A DNA stretch of 64,000 nucleotides from Bacteroidaceae bacterium. Its GTDB lineage: Bacteria; Bacteroidota; Bacteroidia; Bacteroidales; Bacteroidaceae. The stretch covers positions 1-64,000 of the forward strand of contig JAEDMP010000002.1 in assembly GCA_016302965.1 (NCBI GenBank), in the 5' to 3' direction. The notes under the pieces are model-generated. The model did no database searches. It was not told the origin of the DNA and saw only the letters and a list, made by a program, of their open reading frames with translations. This document shows, in pieces, positions 42,966-52,524 of the stretch (positions within the stretch are counted from its first letter, which is position 1; the number at the start of each line of letters is the position of its first letter). Made by a program: the position numbers and the translations under genes.

Positions 42966-45911
42966 TTATTTAACCACGTACTTCTTACCATTGAAGAGGT
43001 AGATGCCCTTGCTCAGTGAGTTGAGGCTGTTCAGGTCGTTGGCTACACGCACACCGGCGAGGTTGTAAACACCGTCTGCGATATGGGCCTTGACGGTATC
43101 CATCGATACATTGTCGATGCCTGTGCTGGCTTCCAGTCTCTCTGTTACACGATCGGCCAGATCCATCACATAGATGACAGCGTTGCTGGCACGAGTGAAC
43201 TCCTGGGCGTTGGTGAGGCTGCCGGCAAGCAGTTTCTCAGCGTCAGCCAGACGGCGGTTCAGACGAGACAAGGCATTGATCACGCCCTGGTTTTCGCTGG
43301 TGGCGGCGCTTGCAGCAACGGCCTTGGCCTCGGCTACATTCTCTGCCATAGTAGCCTTGATGTCAGCATAAGCCTTGGCGGCATTGCCGAGGTAGAGCAC
43401 CTCGTTGTCGCCGAAGCCGTAGATATTGGAACCGGCTCCGTCTACCTGACCGTAGGTGTACATACCCAGTTCGAAGGTGCCCTGGGTGTCGTCGCTCTTC
43501 TCTGCGTAAATCACATACGAACCTGCTTCATAGCCGTAGTCCTGCTGGCCGTTCCAGTCGCTCTTGCTGTAAGAGTAGTTGTACTCAATCAGACGGCTGT
43601 GAACAGGAACAGAGTCTTCTGCGCCAAGCGGACCGAAGATGAGGTGAACCTTGTTCTTGTCGCATACGAAGATGGTGTCGGCAACGATACCGTTCTCTTC
43701 GTCAGCCTCGATGATCTCAGCCTGACCATAGTCATTGCCGGGAATCACGTTCATGGCGTGGGCGTTGGCCACGTAAGCATAAAGACCCTTGTGGGTGAGT
43801 TCCACATCCTGTACGAGCTTGCTCTGGGGAGATACGGTGTAGCCACGGCCTACAGCGAGGCAGAGACCATTATCGTAGCTGTCGTTTGCGCTCTTCTTGA
43901 AGTTCTCCTTGCCGGCAACGGTTTCGGTGAAGGTCCAGCCAGAGGTGGTACCGGTAGCGAAGTCACCGTTCTTGATGGCGATGCTGGTGGGGTTATCTAC
44001 GCTGGCAGTGGTGAGCAGATAAGCGGTTTGGGCAGCCTGCAGGGCAGCCAGTTTCTCGTTGTACTTGGCAATCTCCTCCTGGATGGCAGCATCATCTTCG
44101 AGGGTAGCGTAAGTGGCGATGAGGGCCTTGGCCTCGCTGATGGCCTGCTCGTAAGCAGCCTTCAGGGCAGCGTCACCATTGGCATTGAAAGGATCAGCCA
44201 GTTTCTCTTCGGCATCTGCCACAGCGTCTACGAGGTTGAAGTAGGGCTGGCAGTAGCCGTAGAGGTTCTGCATACCCTTGCGTACGATGTTCATGTAGTC
44301 CTTCAGAGTGGTGGGATATTCGGCATCGGTGTCATCATCCACGCTCACTTCCTTGCCGTTCTCGTCCACCTTGCTGAGCGAAGCGATATATTCAGCCTCA
44401 CCCTTGGCGGTAGAGTCGTTCATCTGGGCCATACCCCACTTGTAGATGTCACCCATGGTGGCTACTACCTTGGCGGAGTCGATCATCACCTTGAGTGCGT
44501 TCTGAGCCTCGGCGATATCCTTAACCAGATTGATGTGGGCCATCTGAGCCTCAGAGAGACCTACCCGGCGAACACGGAGGTTGCTGAGAACGATGTAACC
44601 ACCGCGGTTGTTGCCTACTTCCTCTTCGGGAATGGTGTAGTCGAAACCGAACTTCACGTTGCCTTCCACACCGGCCTGGTCTTCGGGAATCTCGAAGAAG
44701 ATGATGTAGCGCTTATTGCGACGGGTGTCCAGAACACCGAGGTCGATGGTCTGGTCGTTACCGAAGATGGTGCAGCCCTTCACCTCGCAGTTCCGGTCGG
44801 GATCATACTGAGATTTAGTTCCCTTCAGCATGTAGTAGCCCATCACATCAAGGTACATGAAATATTTACCGGGATCCCAAGTCTTGGTAACCATAGCGTT
44901 ACCATTGGGAAGGTCATATCCGCGTCCTATTTCAAGGCTGAGGCTTTCGCGCAAGCTCTCACGCACGGCAGCATCATTGCTGTTGCAGTGGAACCAGCGG
45001 CCAGAGGTCAGCACCCAGTCGTTCTTGGAGTTCAGTTTCTGACCCTTATTGGCATCAGCATTCCAGTGCTTGAAGTTGTCCATCATGCTGGCAGAGTTGT
45101 TCTCGAAGAAGGCATCGATGCTCTCGTCAATCATGTCGAGATATGCGGTCATGGCATCGATGTCATCGGGATCGTCGCCTGCCTCACCGGTAAATGCGCT
45201 GTAGATTTCCTCCAGTTCGCCCTTGAAGTCATCTACGCCGTTATCCAACCAGCCCTTGGCGAGAATGCTCTCCACGTAATCCTTCTTGGCCTGCAGCAGA
45301 CGGTCGTCGAACACCTGGTCTACCTTGTTGATAGAAATGTTGGCGATGCGGGTACCGGCAGCCAAGCGGTCGATATACATCACGAAGAAGTCACCCTGGT
45401 TCAGGTTGACAGTGTCGCTCACCATGGTCCACTCGCTGGTGAATGCGGCGTTGTCAGCTACGATGCGGGTGTTGGAGGTGTAGGTACCTTCCTGGTTCAC
45501 GTAGAAACCAACATAGTTGGCGCTTCCGGCAGTGTTGGAGGTGTTGCCGGCTGCTGTTCCGAGAATGTAATAAGAGTAAACATAGAGACCGGAACCGCCG
45601 AGTTCATCGGCTGTCCAGATGCGTGCCAGCACGCTACCAGCAGCATCGCTCACGGCCTCGGCTGCTGTCTCCTGGTTGGGGCCTACGCCATTCACGAGAG
45701 CCCACGCGTCGGTAGCAGGTTCTCCCGCTGTCTCGTCAGAACCATTGGTCCAACCGGCAAACTGATTGGTGAAGTCACCATTGGTCACCACATTGTCAGT
45801 GGTGGTCTTGTACTTGGCATCCGGTGTGTAGATGTATTCGTCGCTGTTGTAAGCCGACGCAGACATCACTCCCATGACTGCCAAGAACTGGAAAAGTAAT
45901 CTTTTCTTCAT
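42966..45911 (-). CDS. Large T9SS-exported protein with sugar-binding-like modules
   Basis: 981 residues. Signal peptide (MKKRLLFQFLAVMGVMSASA). Two modules open with VVTNGDFTNQFAGWTNG (near 41) and IKNGDFATGTTSGWTFT (near 665), the NGDF..GW start of jelly-roll carbohydrate-binding domains; a third similar beta-domain (about 270-490) lies between. Helical linkers rich in Ala, Glu and Lys (about 210-265, 490-650, 870-930) separate them. The C-terminus DGVYNLAGVRVANDLNSL...GIYLFNGKKYVVK is a T9SS sorting domain. No catalytic motif is recognised. It has its own promoter and terminator between PL11 and the FAS1 operon. Confidence 0.75.
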   Translation of the reverse strand: MKKRLLFQFLAVMGVMSASAYNSDEYIYTPDAKYKTTTDNVVTNGDFTNQFAGWTNGSDETAGEPATDAWALVNGVGPNQETAAEAVSDAAGSVLARIWTADELGGSGLYVYSYYILGTAAGNTSNTAGSANYVGFYVNQEGTYTSNTRIVADNAAFTSEWTMVSDTVNLNQGDFFVMYIDRLAAGTRIANISINKVDQVFDDRLLQAKKDYVESILAKGWLDNGVDDFKGELEEIYSAFTGEAGDDPDDIDAMTAYLDMIDESIDAFFENNSASMMDNFKHWNADANKGQKLNSKNDWVLTSGRWFHCNSNDAAVRESLRESLSLEIGRGYDLPNGNAMVTKTWDPGKYFMYLDVMGYYMLKGTKSQYDPDRNCEVKGCTIFGNDQTIDLGVLDTRRNKRYIIFFEIPEDQAGVEGNVKFGFDYTIPEEEVGNNRGGYIVLSNLRVRRVGLSEAQMAHINLVKDIAEAQNALKVMIDSAKVVATMGDIYKWGMAQMNDSTAKGEAEYIASLSKVDENGKEVSVDDDTDAEYPTTLKDYMNIVRKGMQNLYGYCQPYFNLVDAVADAEEKLADPFNANGDAALKAAYEQAISEAKALIATYATLEDDAAIQEEIAKYNEKLAALQAAQTAYLLTTASVDNPTSIAIKNGDFATGTTSGWTFTETVAGKENFKKSANDSYDNGLCLAVGRGYTVSPQSKLVQDVELTHKGLYAYVANAHAMNVIPGNDYGQAEIIEADEENGIVADTIFVCDKNKVHLIFGPLGAEDSVPVHSRLIEYNYSYSKSDWNGQQDYGYEAGSYVIYAEKSDDTQGTFELGMYTYGQVDGAGSNIYGFGDNEVLYLGNAAKAYADIKATMAENVAEAKAVAASAATSENQGVINALSRLNRRLADAEKLLAGSLTNAQEFTRASNAVIYVMDLADRVTERLEASTGIDNVSMDTVKAHIADGVYNLAGVRVANDLNSLNSLSKGIYLFNGKKYVVK

Positions 45912-45962
45912 GTTCTTATTGTTTTAAATTAGTGAATGTATAGTTTGCACAATATAGTGCTG

Positions 45963-45970
45963 CAAAGGTA
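45963..45970 (-). promoter_or_regulatory. Promoter of the 981-residue protein gene
   Basis: The complement reads TACCTTTG, 51 bases before the ATG on the minus strand, followed by GCAGCAC. Confidence 0.6.
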
Positions 45971-46026
45971 CGTTAAAGGGAATAATCCCGCCCCCAATTT
46001 TTGATATTTTAACCTTGAAAATTGGA

Positions 46027-46049
46027 AGCGGGATTGGTTAATGCCCGCT
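46027..46049 (-). terminator. Weak hairpin after the PL11 gene
   Basis: AGCGGG (46027-46032) pairs with CCCGCT (46044-46049), 32 bases after the PL11 stop. The stem is short and the T-tract poor, so read-through is possible. Confidence 0.35.
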
Positions 46050-46080
46050 CACGTCAGTCTGTTGGCTGTCAGCAGGGCTG

Positions 46081-49000
46081 TTACTTGCGGATTGTCACCT
46101 TTCTCACCTCGGTCTGATGGTCGGCACGCATCTTCACGAGATAGGTGCTGCTTCTCAGTTGGGCAGAGAGTCGCTGGGTGATGTCGCTCTTGCGTGCGGT
46201 GAAGGTCTGGAGCTTCTGTCCCGTGAGCGAGTATACTTCGCAAACCACCTCTTGGCTGTCGCCAATCTGCTGGATGCCGTCGGTAGCCGTAATCTTCAGC
46301 ACACCCTCTTTGGTGAGCAGTTCAGAGTCGTCCCAGGCGAAGCCTGCGGGGAGTTCGGGCAGGCTTACCTTCGGAGTGCCGCTGAACGAGGCCGAGGCGG
46401 TCCACAGCGTGTAGGACGTTCCGGCCTTGGGTTCGAAGTCGTCGGTCAGACTCACCTTCACCGTACCGTTCAGGGTGATGTATTTCGTCTGCATCTGCGA
46501 GTTCTTGCTGTTGCTGATGAGGAAGTCGGCGGTGGCTCCGGCTGCCACGCTGGCCAGTCCGTTCACCTTGATGGTGCCGGGATTGGTCTCACTGTAGAGT
46601 GAGCGAGGAGCGAGGGTGCCTCCTGAGGCCACCGATACCGAACTGAGCAGTCCCTGACCCATCACCTTGCCGCTGCCGTTCACGGTCAGCTGGTTGGTGC
46701 CGATGACGAGGTCGGCCAGCGACGACTGGTTGAAGGTGAGCGTACCTGCTTTGATTTCCAGGGCGGCCTTGATGCGTCCGAGGTTCAGCAGTTTCATCGT
46801 TCCTTCACCCCTTTTCACAATCTTCGAGTTGCTGTAGGCGGTGAATATCAGGTCTTCGTTGTCGTCACCGATATAGTAGGTGCCTGTACCGGCCAGCGTT
46901 CCCGTGCCCTGTACCTTGCCGATGGTCACTGCATTGCCGTTGTTGTTGAAGGTCACGTCGGCATTCAGTTTCAGGGTTGCCTTGGGCAGACCGTAGGCAT
47001 TGTTGAAGTCGAATGAGGGGTCGTAGCTGCCACGCTTCTGGTAACCGGGGATGAGGGTGCCCTCGAATCCGCTCCAGTCACCCTTGAAGTAGTTGCGCAC
47101 ACCGGCGGCATTCACGGTGAAGGTTCCCTTGCCCGTGAGTTTTCCCGTGTAGTCGCAGCGCGGGTCGCAAATGAGGGTTCCCGTCTTTCCTTCCTCCACC
47201 ACGAAGTTGGCCTTGTTGGTGTTGCCGGGCATTCCTTCCGAGTTGCTGTCGCTCAGGGTTCCTCCCTCGAAGGCCACGGTGACAGGCAACTGGTTATAGC
47301 CGCCGTCGATGATGTCGGTGACGGTTCCCTGCTTGATGACGAGTTTCGAAACCGTGTTGTTGCTGCCGAGTGCCAGCGTGCCGGCTCCCGTCTTGGTGAG
47401 TACGCGGTTGGAGCCGCTCTGCTTGATGCCTGTGTTCATGGTGAGGGTCTTGCCCGTAGCCACTTCGATGGTGGCGCCACCCTCGCCTACGGTGATGGTC
47501 TGCGAGGTGGTGACATTGTCGGAGATACCCAGTACGGCATTGTTGGTGATGTTGATCTTGGCGGCTGTTCCGCCGAGTGCTCCGTAGTCCTGGCCGATGC
47601 TGTTGGCGAGGGTCTTCACATAGAGCTTGCCGTTGGTGATGTCGGTCACGGCAAAGCGGTTGTCGTTGTTGATGTTCACCTTGCCCGTACCCTTGATGGC
47701 GAGGGTGGCATTGCCCACGATGCTGTCACCGTTCAGGTAGTAGGTCTTGGAGTTGTTGTTGAAGACCACGCTGGAGGGGGCTACCTTGCCACTGATGGTG
47801 ACGAGTGTCGACGAGGCGTTGTCGTCGAAGATGACGGCATCACCGGGCACGAAGGCACGCTTGTCTCCGCTCTCTACCGATTCGAAGTTGGCCGTTACGT
47901 CCACATCCCATTTGCTGTCCGACTCTCCGGTCCATACGACGGCACCGGCCTGATAGGTGGTCAAGGTGACATAGAGTTTGCCGTTCTCATGTGAGAGGGC
48001 GCATTTCATGTTGTTGACTCCCTCGATGAGGATGTCGTCTAAACTGCCTTTGATATCCTTCACCTCGCCGAGCAGATATTTTCCCTCGCCGTTGGCATCG
48101 GTATCGTTGGCATTCATCAGATTCAGTCTGAAGACGGGGGTAGCGTAGGCGGGGCCGTATTTCCAGTTCTTCTTCTCCACCTGGATGACCGTGGCGTTCA
48201 CGGCATCGGCCTGACGGGTGGCGGCATCGAGGTCGAAAGCCACCACGGCACCGAAGTTGAGGATGAGCGAGTCGGTCGCCAACTGTCCGATGGTTCCGTC
48301 GTTGCCGGGCAGGATGGTTGCGTTATAGTCGGCCTGGATGCCTTTCTTGAAGGTGCCGCCCTCGGTGATGAGTGTCGTGTGTCTGTTCAGCCATACGCGG
48401 CTGTTCTCGATGGTTCCGTTGCTCACCAATGTACCGGCCCATACGTCGGTGTTGCCCGTATAGGTATGGTTGGCGGCGGGCATGATGAGGGTACCGTCGC
48501 CCTGCTTCACCAGTCGCATCTCACCCGTGAGCGCACCGCCGGTGAGCGTATGGGTATAGGTGACGGTGGTGATGTTGCTGCTGTTGCCGCTGCCCTGGGT
48601 CCATGAGGGGGCATAGTCGGTGAGGATATAGGGGGCGGCTCCGTCGGCCACGGTCACGTTCATGTCATTGGTTTCGCTGAGCAACAGGTGCTGGCCGTTG
48701 CCCTCGCTTCCGATGGTCCCGTTGTTGGCCACTTCCACGCGACCCGTGTTGATGAGGGGTGGGGGAGCGATGGTGATGCCTTCCAGTTCGCCGAGGAAAT
48801 AGCTCACGTGGGGAGGCTGGTTATATCCGTTCATCTGCCAGACGATGGCATTGCGGTACTGGTGGTCATGCCACAGGGTATAGTTGCGCCATGTGGTGGG
48901 AGTGGTGGTGGTATAGATGCGGATGTTGTTGTCTTCGGTGCGCATCACCACCTCCTCGCGCCAGTCGCCGAAGAGGTCGGCCTGCAGACAGGGCGTTGCC

Positions 49001-50592
49001 TTGGTGTGGTTGTTGGTCAGCGAACCCGTGAGGTTGGCAATGACACCGCTTCCATATTTGATAATGACACCCTCCGTGTTATAGCTTCCCGAACCGTTGA
49101 ACGACTCCTCGCAGAGGTCGCCGTCCCAGTAGATGCGGAAGTTCTGGGCGATATGGTTCTTCGTGCCCTCGGCGAGCCCACCGTAGGCGACGGAACTGAT
49201 GAGGTTGGGGTCGCGGGCCGAAACGCCCTGACAGCCGGGGAACTCGTTGGAGAAGTTGCCCATGATGGCACGTCCGTCGTCATTGCCAGCCGTGAACCGG
49301 TAGAGAATCTTGCGGGTGGTGGCATCACAGAGGTTGTTGCCGGGGTGGTCTTCGTTGCATCCGAAGAACTCCTGTCCGTGGCGGTAGGGGTCGAAGTCGC
49401 TCACATGCTGGGCATCGCCGTGTCCCAATCCAGTGGTGGCCAGTCCCTTGCCGTTGTCGTCGATGGTCATCGAACCGAACACAATCTCATCCCTTCCGTC
49501 CCAGTCGACGTCGGCCACGATATAGTTGTGGTAACCCTGTCCGTACCAGCTGCCTGGCGTATTGTTGTTCCAGGTCCAGCGGGTGGTGAGCTGGTGGGTG
49601 GCGGCATCCACGTCGTAGGCAATCATCTTGTGGCGGGTATAGATGCCTCGTGCAAGGAAGATGCTGGGCTTCTTGCCGTCCAAATAAGGGGCACCGAAGA
49701 AATACTTCGAAGAGCGGTGGCCGTAGCCATCGCCCCAGGCTTTCTCGAGATTGCTCTCGTCGGCCTCTAATCGGCGCAGGGGATAGTCGATGTAGTTGGG
49801 GTGGCTGCTGGGGCCAATCTGATACGGCTTGGCGGTGGCTCCCTCCATGTAGAGCAGGTATTCGGCTCCTTCATGTACGAACCATTGTCCCGATTCGTAG
49901 GGGCGGTAGTTCTTCGACGCATCACCGATGGTAATCTTCTCGCCGTCAGCGGTATGGATGATGGTGCCGTCGGCGGCCCGCATCACGCATTCGGCCTTGC
50001 CGTCGAGGTCCCAGTCGTAGGCGGCGATGTTGATTTCGTTGTTCTGGAAGTCACCCATGTTCCTGCCGCAGTTGATCCACCACAGTTTCTCGCCCGTCAG
50101 CTTGTAGGCCTCGATGACGGTGTAGGTGTCGTCGCCTGTATTGGCATGGTCGAACTTCACAATCAGTTCGGGCTGGCCGTCGCCGTCAAGGTCGGCGGCT
50201 GTCGCATCGTTGGGCACGAACGTGCCGGACAACTTGCCATGGTCGGGCTTGATTTCGAGCCACGCATTGGCTAATGGTGTCACGGCTGCCGACGCCTGTT
50301 GGGCGGTTCCCCGCACCACGGCCTCCACGGTATACTTGGATGAGGTGGTGCCGCTTCGGTCCGTATAGTTCGAAACGGTGAGTGGCTGGGCGTTGAGCTT
50401 GGTTCCGTCACGGTAGATGTTGTAGGTCACATCATAGTATTCCTCTCCCAGGATGCGCCAGCTGCAAAACACCCCCGAGGTGGTTTTTACAGCTACCAAT
50501 CCTCTGTCAATCTTGTCGACAGTACGTTGGGCAAATGCTGCTGTACCCGTCATCAGGGCGAAGAGCATCATAGATAGTACACGTTTTTTCAT
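46081..50592 (-). CDS. Rhamnogalacturonan lyase (PL11) fused to beta-strand repeats and a T9SS domain
   Basis: 1503 residues from MKKRVLSMMLFALMTGTAAFA (signal peptide). The PL11 domain covers about 18-620: RGLVAVKTTSGVFCSWRILGEE, the Ca-binding-like DLDGDGQPELIVKFDHAN and DWDLDGKAECV repeats, and the eight-bladed propeller pattern of YesW-type lyases, which cut the backbone of rhamnogalacturonan I by beta-elimination. About 640-1400 holds autotransporter-type repeats (GDGTLIMPAANHTYTGNTDVWAGTL, GAGTLALGSNNTVSKLVIKQGT, GEGTMKLLN). The last 75 residues (VYSLTGQKLQTF...VRKVTIRK) are a T9SS sorting domain. PL11 alone is about 600 residues, so the fusion is unusual. Its promoter is near 50759. 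Confidence 0.9.
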   Translation of the reverse strand: MKKRVLSMMLFALMTGTAAFAQRTVDKIDRGLVAVKTTSGVFCSWRILGEEYYDVTYNIYRDGTKLNAQPLTVSNYTDRSGTTSSKYTVEAVVRGTAQQASAAVTPLANAWLEIKPDHGKLSGTFVPNDATAADLDGDGQPELIVKFDHANTGDDTYTVIEAYKLTGEKLWWINCGRNMGDFQNNEINIAAYDWDLDGKAECVMRAADGTIIHTADGEKITIGDASKNYRPYESGQWFVHEGAEYLLYMEGATAKPYQIGPSSHPNYIDYPLRRLEADESNLEKAWGDGYGHRSSKYFFGAPYLDGKKPSIFLARGIYTRHKMIAYDVDAATHQLTTRWTWNNNTPGSWYGQGYHNYIVADVDWDGRDEIVFGSMTIDDNGKGLATTGLGHGDAQHVSDFDPYRHGQEFFGCNEDHPGNNLCDATTRKILYRFTAGNDDGRAIMGNFSNEFPGCQGVSARDPNLISSVAYGGLAEGTKNHIAQNFRIYWDGDLCEESFNGSGSYNTEGVIIKYGSGVIANLTGSLTNNHTKATPCLQADLFGDWREEVVMRTEDNNIRIYTTTTPTTWRNYTLWHDHQYRNAIVWQMNGYNQPPHVSYFLGELEGITIAPPPLINTGRVEVANNGTIGSEGNGQHLLLSETNDMNVTVADGAAPYILTDYAPSWTQGSGNSSNITTVTYTHTLTGGALTGEMRLVKQGDGTLIMPAANHTYTGNTDVWAGTLVSNGTIENSRVWLNRHTTLITEGGTFKKGIQADYNATILPGNDGTIGQLATDSLILNFGAVVAFDLDAATRQADAVNATVIQVEKKNWKYGPAYATPVFRLNLMNANDTDANGEGKYLLGEVKDIKGSLDDILIEGVNNMKCALSHENGKLYVTLTTYQAGAVVWTGESDSKWDVDVTANFESVESGDKRAFVPGDAVIFDDNASSTLVTISGKVAPSSVVFNNNSKTYYLNGDSIVGNATLAIKGTGKVNINNDNRFAVTDITNGKLYVKTLANSIGQDYGALGGTAAKINITNNAVLGISDNVTTSQTITVGEGGATIEVATGKTLTMNTGIKQSGSNRVLTKTGAGTLALGSNNTVSKLVIKQGTVTDIIDGGYNQLPVTVAFEGGTLSDSNSEGMPGNTNKANFVVEEGKTGTLICDPRCDYTGKLTGKGTFTVNAAGVRNYFKGDWSGFEGTLIPGYQKRGSYDPSFDFNNAYGLPKATLKLNADVTFNNNGNAVTIGKVQGTGTLAGTGTYYIGDDNEDLIFTAYSNSKIVKRGEGTMKLLNLGRIKAALEIKAGTLTFNQSSLADLVIGTNQLTVNGSGKVMGQGLLSSVSVASGGTLAPRSLYSETNPGTIKVNGLASVAAGATADFLISNSKNSQMQTKYITLNGTVKVSLTDDFEPKAGTSYTLWTASASFSGTPKVSLPELPAGFAWDDSELLTKEGVLKITATDGIQQIGDSQEVVCEVYSLTGQKLQTFTARKSDITQRLSAQLRSSTYLVKMRADHQTEVRKVTIRK

Positions 50593-50758
50593 TGTCAGTA
50601 GCATTATTTTTTATTGTATCTTCTTTTTTATGACCTGTATGGATATGCCAAGACTCGCCCCTATGGGGCGTATTCTTTCCATGAGAGTGGTTTCCGTCGG
50701 GGGTAGAATAGCTGATTCCCGTCTGGTTGTCTGTTTGATTCGTTTCAATTATGAATTG

Positions 50759-50766
50759 CAAAGTAA
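50759..50766 (-). promoter_or_regulatory. Promoter of the PL11 gene
   Basis: The complement reads TTACTTTG, an approximate -7 element, followed by GCAATTC. It gives a leader of about 160 nt with no recognisable regulatory fold. Confidence 0.45.
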
Positions 50767-50839
50767 CAAAAAAAAGCGCATACTTTCCCATAATTCATAG
50801 TTAAAATAATCAAATTGTTGACGAAAGGCTTTTTTGTAC

Positions 50840-50877
50840 CTACGCGTAGTAGCAATTGTTACCTCCCGAGGTAACAA
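50840..50877. promoter_or_regulatory. Two adjacent operator-like palindromes between PL11 and yjbQ
   Basis: CTACGCGTAG (50840-50849) is a perfect 10-bp palindrome. TTGTTACCTC (50856-50865) and GAGGTAACAA (50868-50877) form a perfect 10-bp dyad with 2 bases between. Neither is followed by a T-tract. Both stand upstream of the two divergent promoters and could bind a regulator. Confidence 0.5.
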
Positions 50878-50922
50878 ACATTTCAATTAATAGCGAAAAG
50901 TCTTGGATATGTCGCAAAGGTA

Positions 50923-50932
50923 TCTTACCTTT
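50923..50932 (+). promoter_or_regulatory. Promoter of yjbQ
   Basis: The sequence contains TTACCTTTG at about 50924-50932, roughly 34 bases before the ATG at 50966. It excludes the longer in-frame start at 50903. Confidence 0.55.
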
Positions 50933-50965
50933 GTAGCGCTTTACAGAAAAAACGATTTCCCGATT

Positions 50966-51376
50966 ATGATACAGCAAGTAGAATTTTCACTCTCTGCCAA
51001 GCGCAGAGGATTCCATCTCGTCACCGCCGAAGTGGTGGGACATCTGCCCTCGTTGCCACAAACGGGGCTGTTGCATCTCTTCGTCCAGCACACCAGTTGC
51101 GCCCTGAGCATCAATGAGAATGCCGACCCTGATGTGCGGTCGGACCTGGAAAAGATTTTCAACAGGATGGTCAAGGAGAACGAACCCTACTATGACCATG
51201 TGCTGGAGGGTGCCGACGATATGCCCGCCCATGCCAAGAGCACGCTCTGCGGCGTCAGCATCACCATACCCATCTCGCGCGGACGGCTGAACCTTGGCAC
51301 CTGGCAAGGCATCTATCTCTGTGAGTTCCGTGATTATGGCGGGCCGAGAAGATTAGTGGCCACCATCCTTTCCTGA
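50966..51376 (+). CDS. yjbQ: YjbQ/UPF0047 family protein
   Basis: 136 residues from MIQQVEFSLSAKRRGFHLVT. The family core is visible: GLLHLFVQHTSCALSINENADPDVRSDLE and the C-terminal LNLGTWQGIYLCEFRD. The conserved His in QHTSC and the acidic cluster are in place. Members have been shown to have weak secondary thiamine phosphate synthase activity in E. coli; the natural role is unsettled. The start follows from the promoter position. It is 62 bases upstream of the M20 gene. Confidence 0.9.
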   Translation: MIQQVEFSLSAKRRGFHLVTAEVVGHLPSLPQTGLLHLFVQHTSCALSINENADPDVRSDLEKIFNRMVKENEPYYDHVLEGADDMPAHAKSTLCGVSITIPISRGRLNLGTWQGIYLCEFRDYGGPRRLVATILS

Positions 51377-51438
51377 CCTCCCCCCCTTCTTTTGATGATT
51401 CTTGCCCATCCGGTTCCTATATATTAATAAGGTAGAAA

Positions 51439-52509
51439 ATGACTGATATGAATATATCCCCCACCATCGAGACGCTGAAGCAGGATGCTTTGTCCTGTCT
51501 TCGCCAACTGATTGCCATCCCCTCTGTCAGCCGCGACGAAACGGCGGCGGCTGACTGCCTGCAAGCACACATGGAGACTTGGCAACTGCATCCGCAACGC
51601 GAGGCCAACAACCTCTATCTCATCGACCCCGACTATGACGAGCGGCGGGAGACCATCCTGCTCAATGCCCATATCGACACTGTCAAACAGGCTGCCTCCT
51701 GGCAGCGTAACCCCTTTGAACCCATGCTCGAAGGCGACCGCCTCTACGGTCTGGGCAGCAATGACTGTGGCGGTGGGCTTGTAACCCTGCTCCAGGTATA
51801 CCGCTATCTCATCAGCCGTCCGCGGCAGCGCAACTATGTCTATGTGGCTTCGGCTGAGGAGGAGGTGAGCGGCAAGGACGGATTCAGCCGCGTATTGCCC
51901 CTCCTTCCCCGGGTGGATGTGGCTATCGTGGGAGAACCCACGGGGATGCAGCCGGCAGTGGCGGAGCGCGGACTGATGGTCATCGACGGAACAGCGCACG
52001 GCAAGTCGGGACATGCCGCCCGCAACGAAGGGGTGAATGCCATCCATGAAGTGCTGGAAGATTTGCTGTGGTTGCGTGACTACCGTTTTGAAAAGGTGAG
52101 CGAACGTTTGGGACCCACCCGTATGAGTGTCACGGTTATCCAGGCCGGCACGCAGCATAATGTGGTGCCCGATGCCTGCCATTTCGTGGTGGATGTGCGC
52201 ACCAATGAGTGCTATACCAATGAGGAGGTGTTCCGTATCATCGATGCCCATACCAAGAGTGAGATGAAGGCACGCTCGTTCCGCCTCTCGTCATCCTCTG
52301 TTCCGATGGGCCATCCCTTGGTGGAACGGTGCTTGCAGTTGGGACTCAAGCCCTTCGGTTCGCCCACGCTCAGCGACCAGGCCTTGATGCCCTTCCCCTC
52401 GCTGAAGATGGGTCCCGGCGACTCTGCCCGTTCGCATGCCGCCGATGAATACATCTGTGTGAGTGAGATAGAGGGAGCCATCGACCTGTATCTGCGGCTC
52501 CTGTCGTGA
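51439..52509 (+). CDS. M20 family metallopeptidase, acetylornithine/succinylornithine deacetylase type
   Basis: 356 residues. Two-zinc hydrolase: NAHIDTV gives His78 and Asp80, SNDCGGG gives Asp109, and SAEEEVSG (138-145) gives the catalytic and metal glutamates. GQHNVVPD-like TQHNVVPDACHFVVDVRT and the dimerisation domain (about 165-275) follow. Bacteroidetes make arginine through N-succinylornithine, so this could be the deacylase of that pathway (argE'). No other arg gene is near, so the substrate is inferred. ATG 51448 is an alternative start. Confidence 0.85.
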   Translation: MTDMNISPTIETLKQDALSCLRQLIAIPSVSRDETAAADCLQAHMETWQLHPQREANNLYLIDPDYDERRETILLNAHIDTVKQAASWQRNPFEPMLEGDRLYGLGSNDCGGGLVTLLQVYRYLISRPRQRNYVYVASAEEEVSGKDGFSRVLPLLPRVDVAIVGEPTGMQPAVAERGLMVIDGTAHGKSGHAARNEGVNAIHEVLEDLLWLRDYRFEKVSERLGPTRMSVTVIQAGTQHNVVPDACHFVVDVRTNECYTNEEVFRIIDAHTKSEMKARSFRLSSSSVPMGHPLVERCLQLGLKPFGSPTLSDQALMPFPSLKMGPGDSARSHAADEYICVSEIEGAIDLYLRLLS

Positions 52510-52524
52510 AGCCTGAGGAGGGGC

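Noticed and set aside
43083..45899. 938-residue ORF antisense to the 981-residue T9SS protein
   Set aside because: Striking in length, but the opposite frame has a signal peptide, domain starts and a T9SS tail. The antisense product is Val/Gly/His-rich without any domain. Codon bias explains the open frame.
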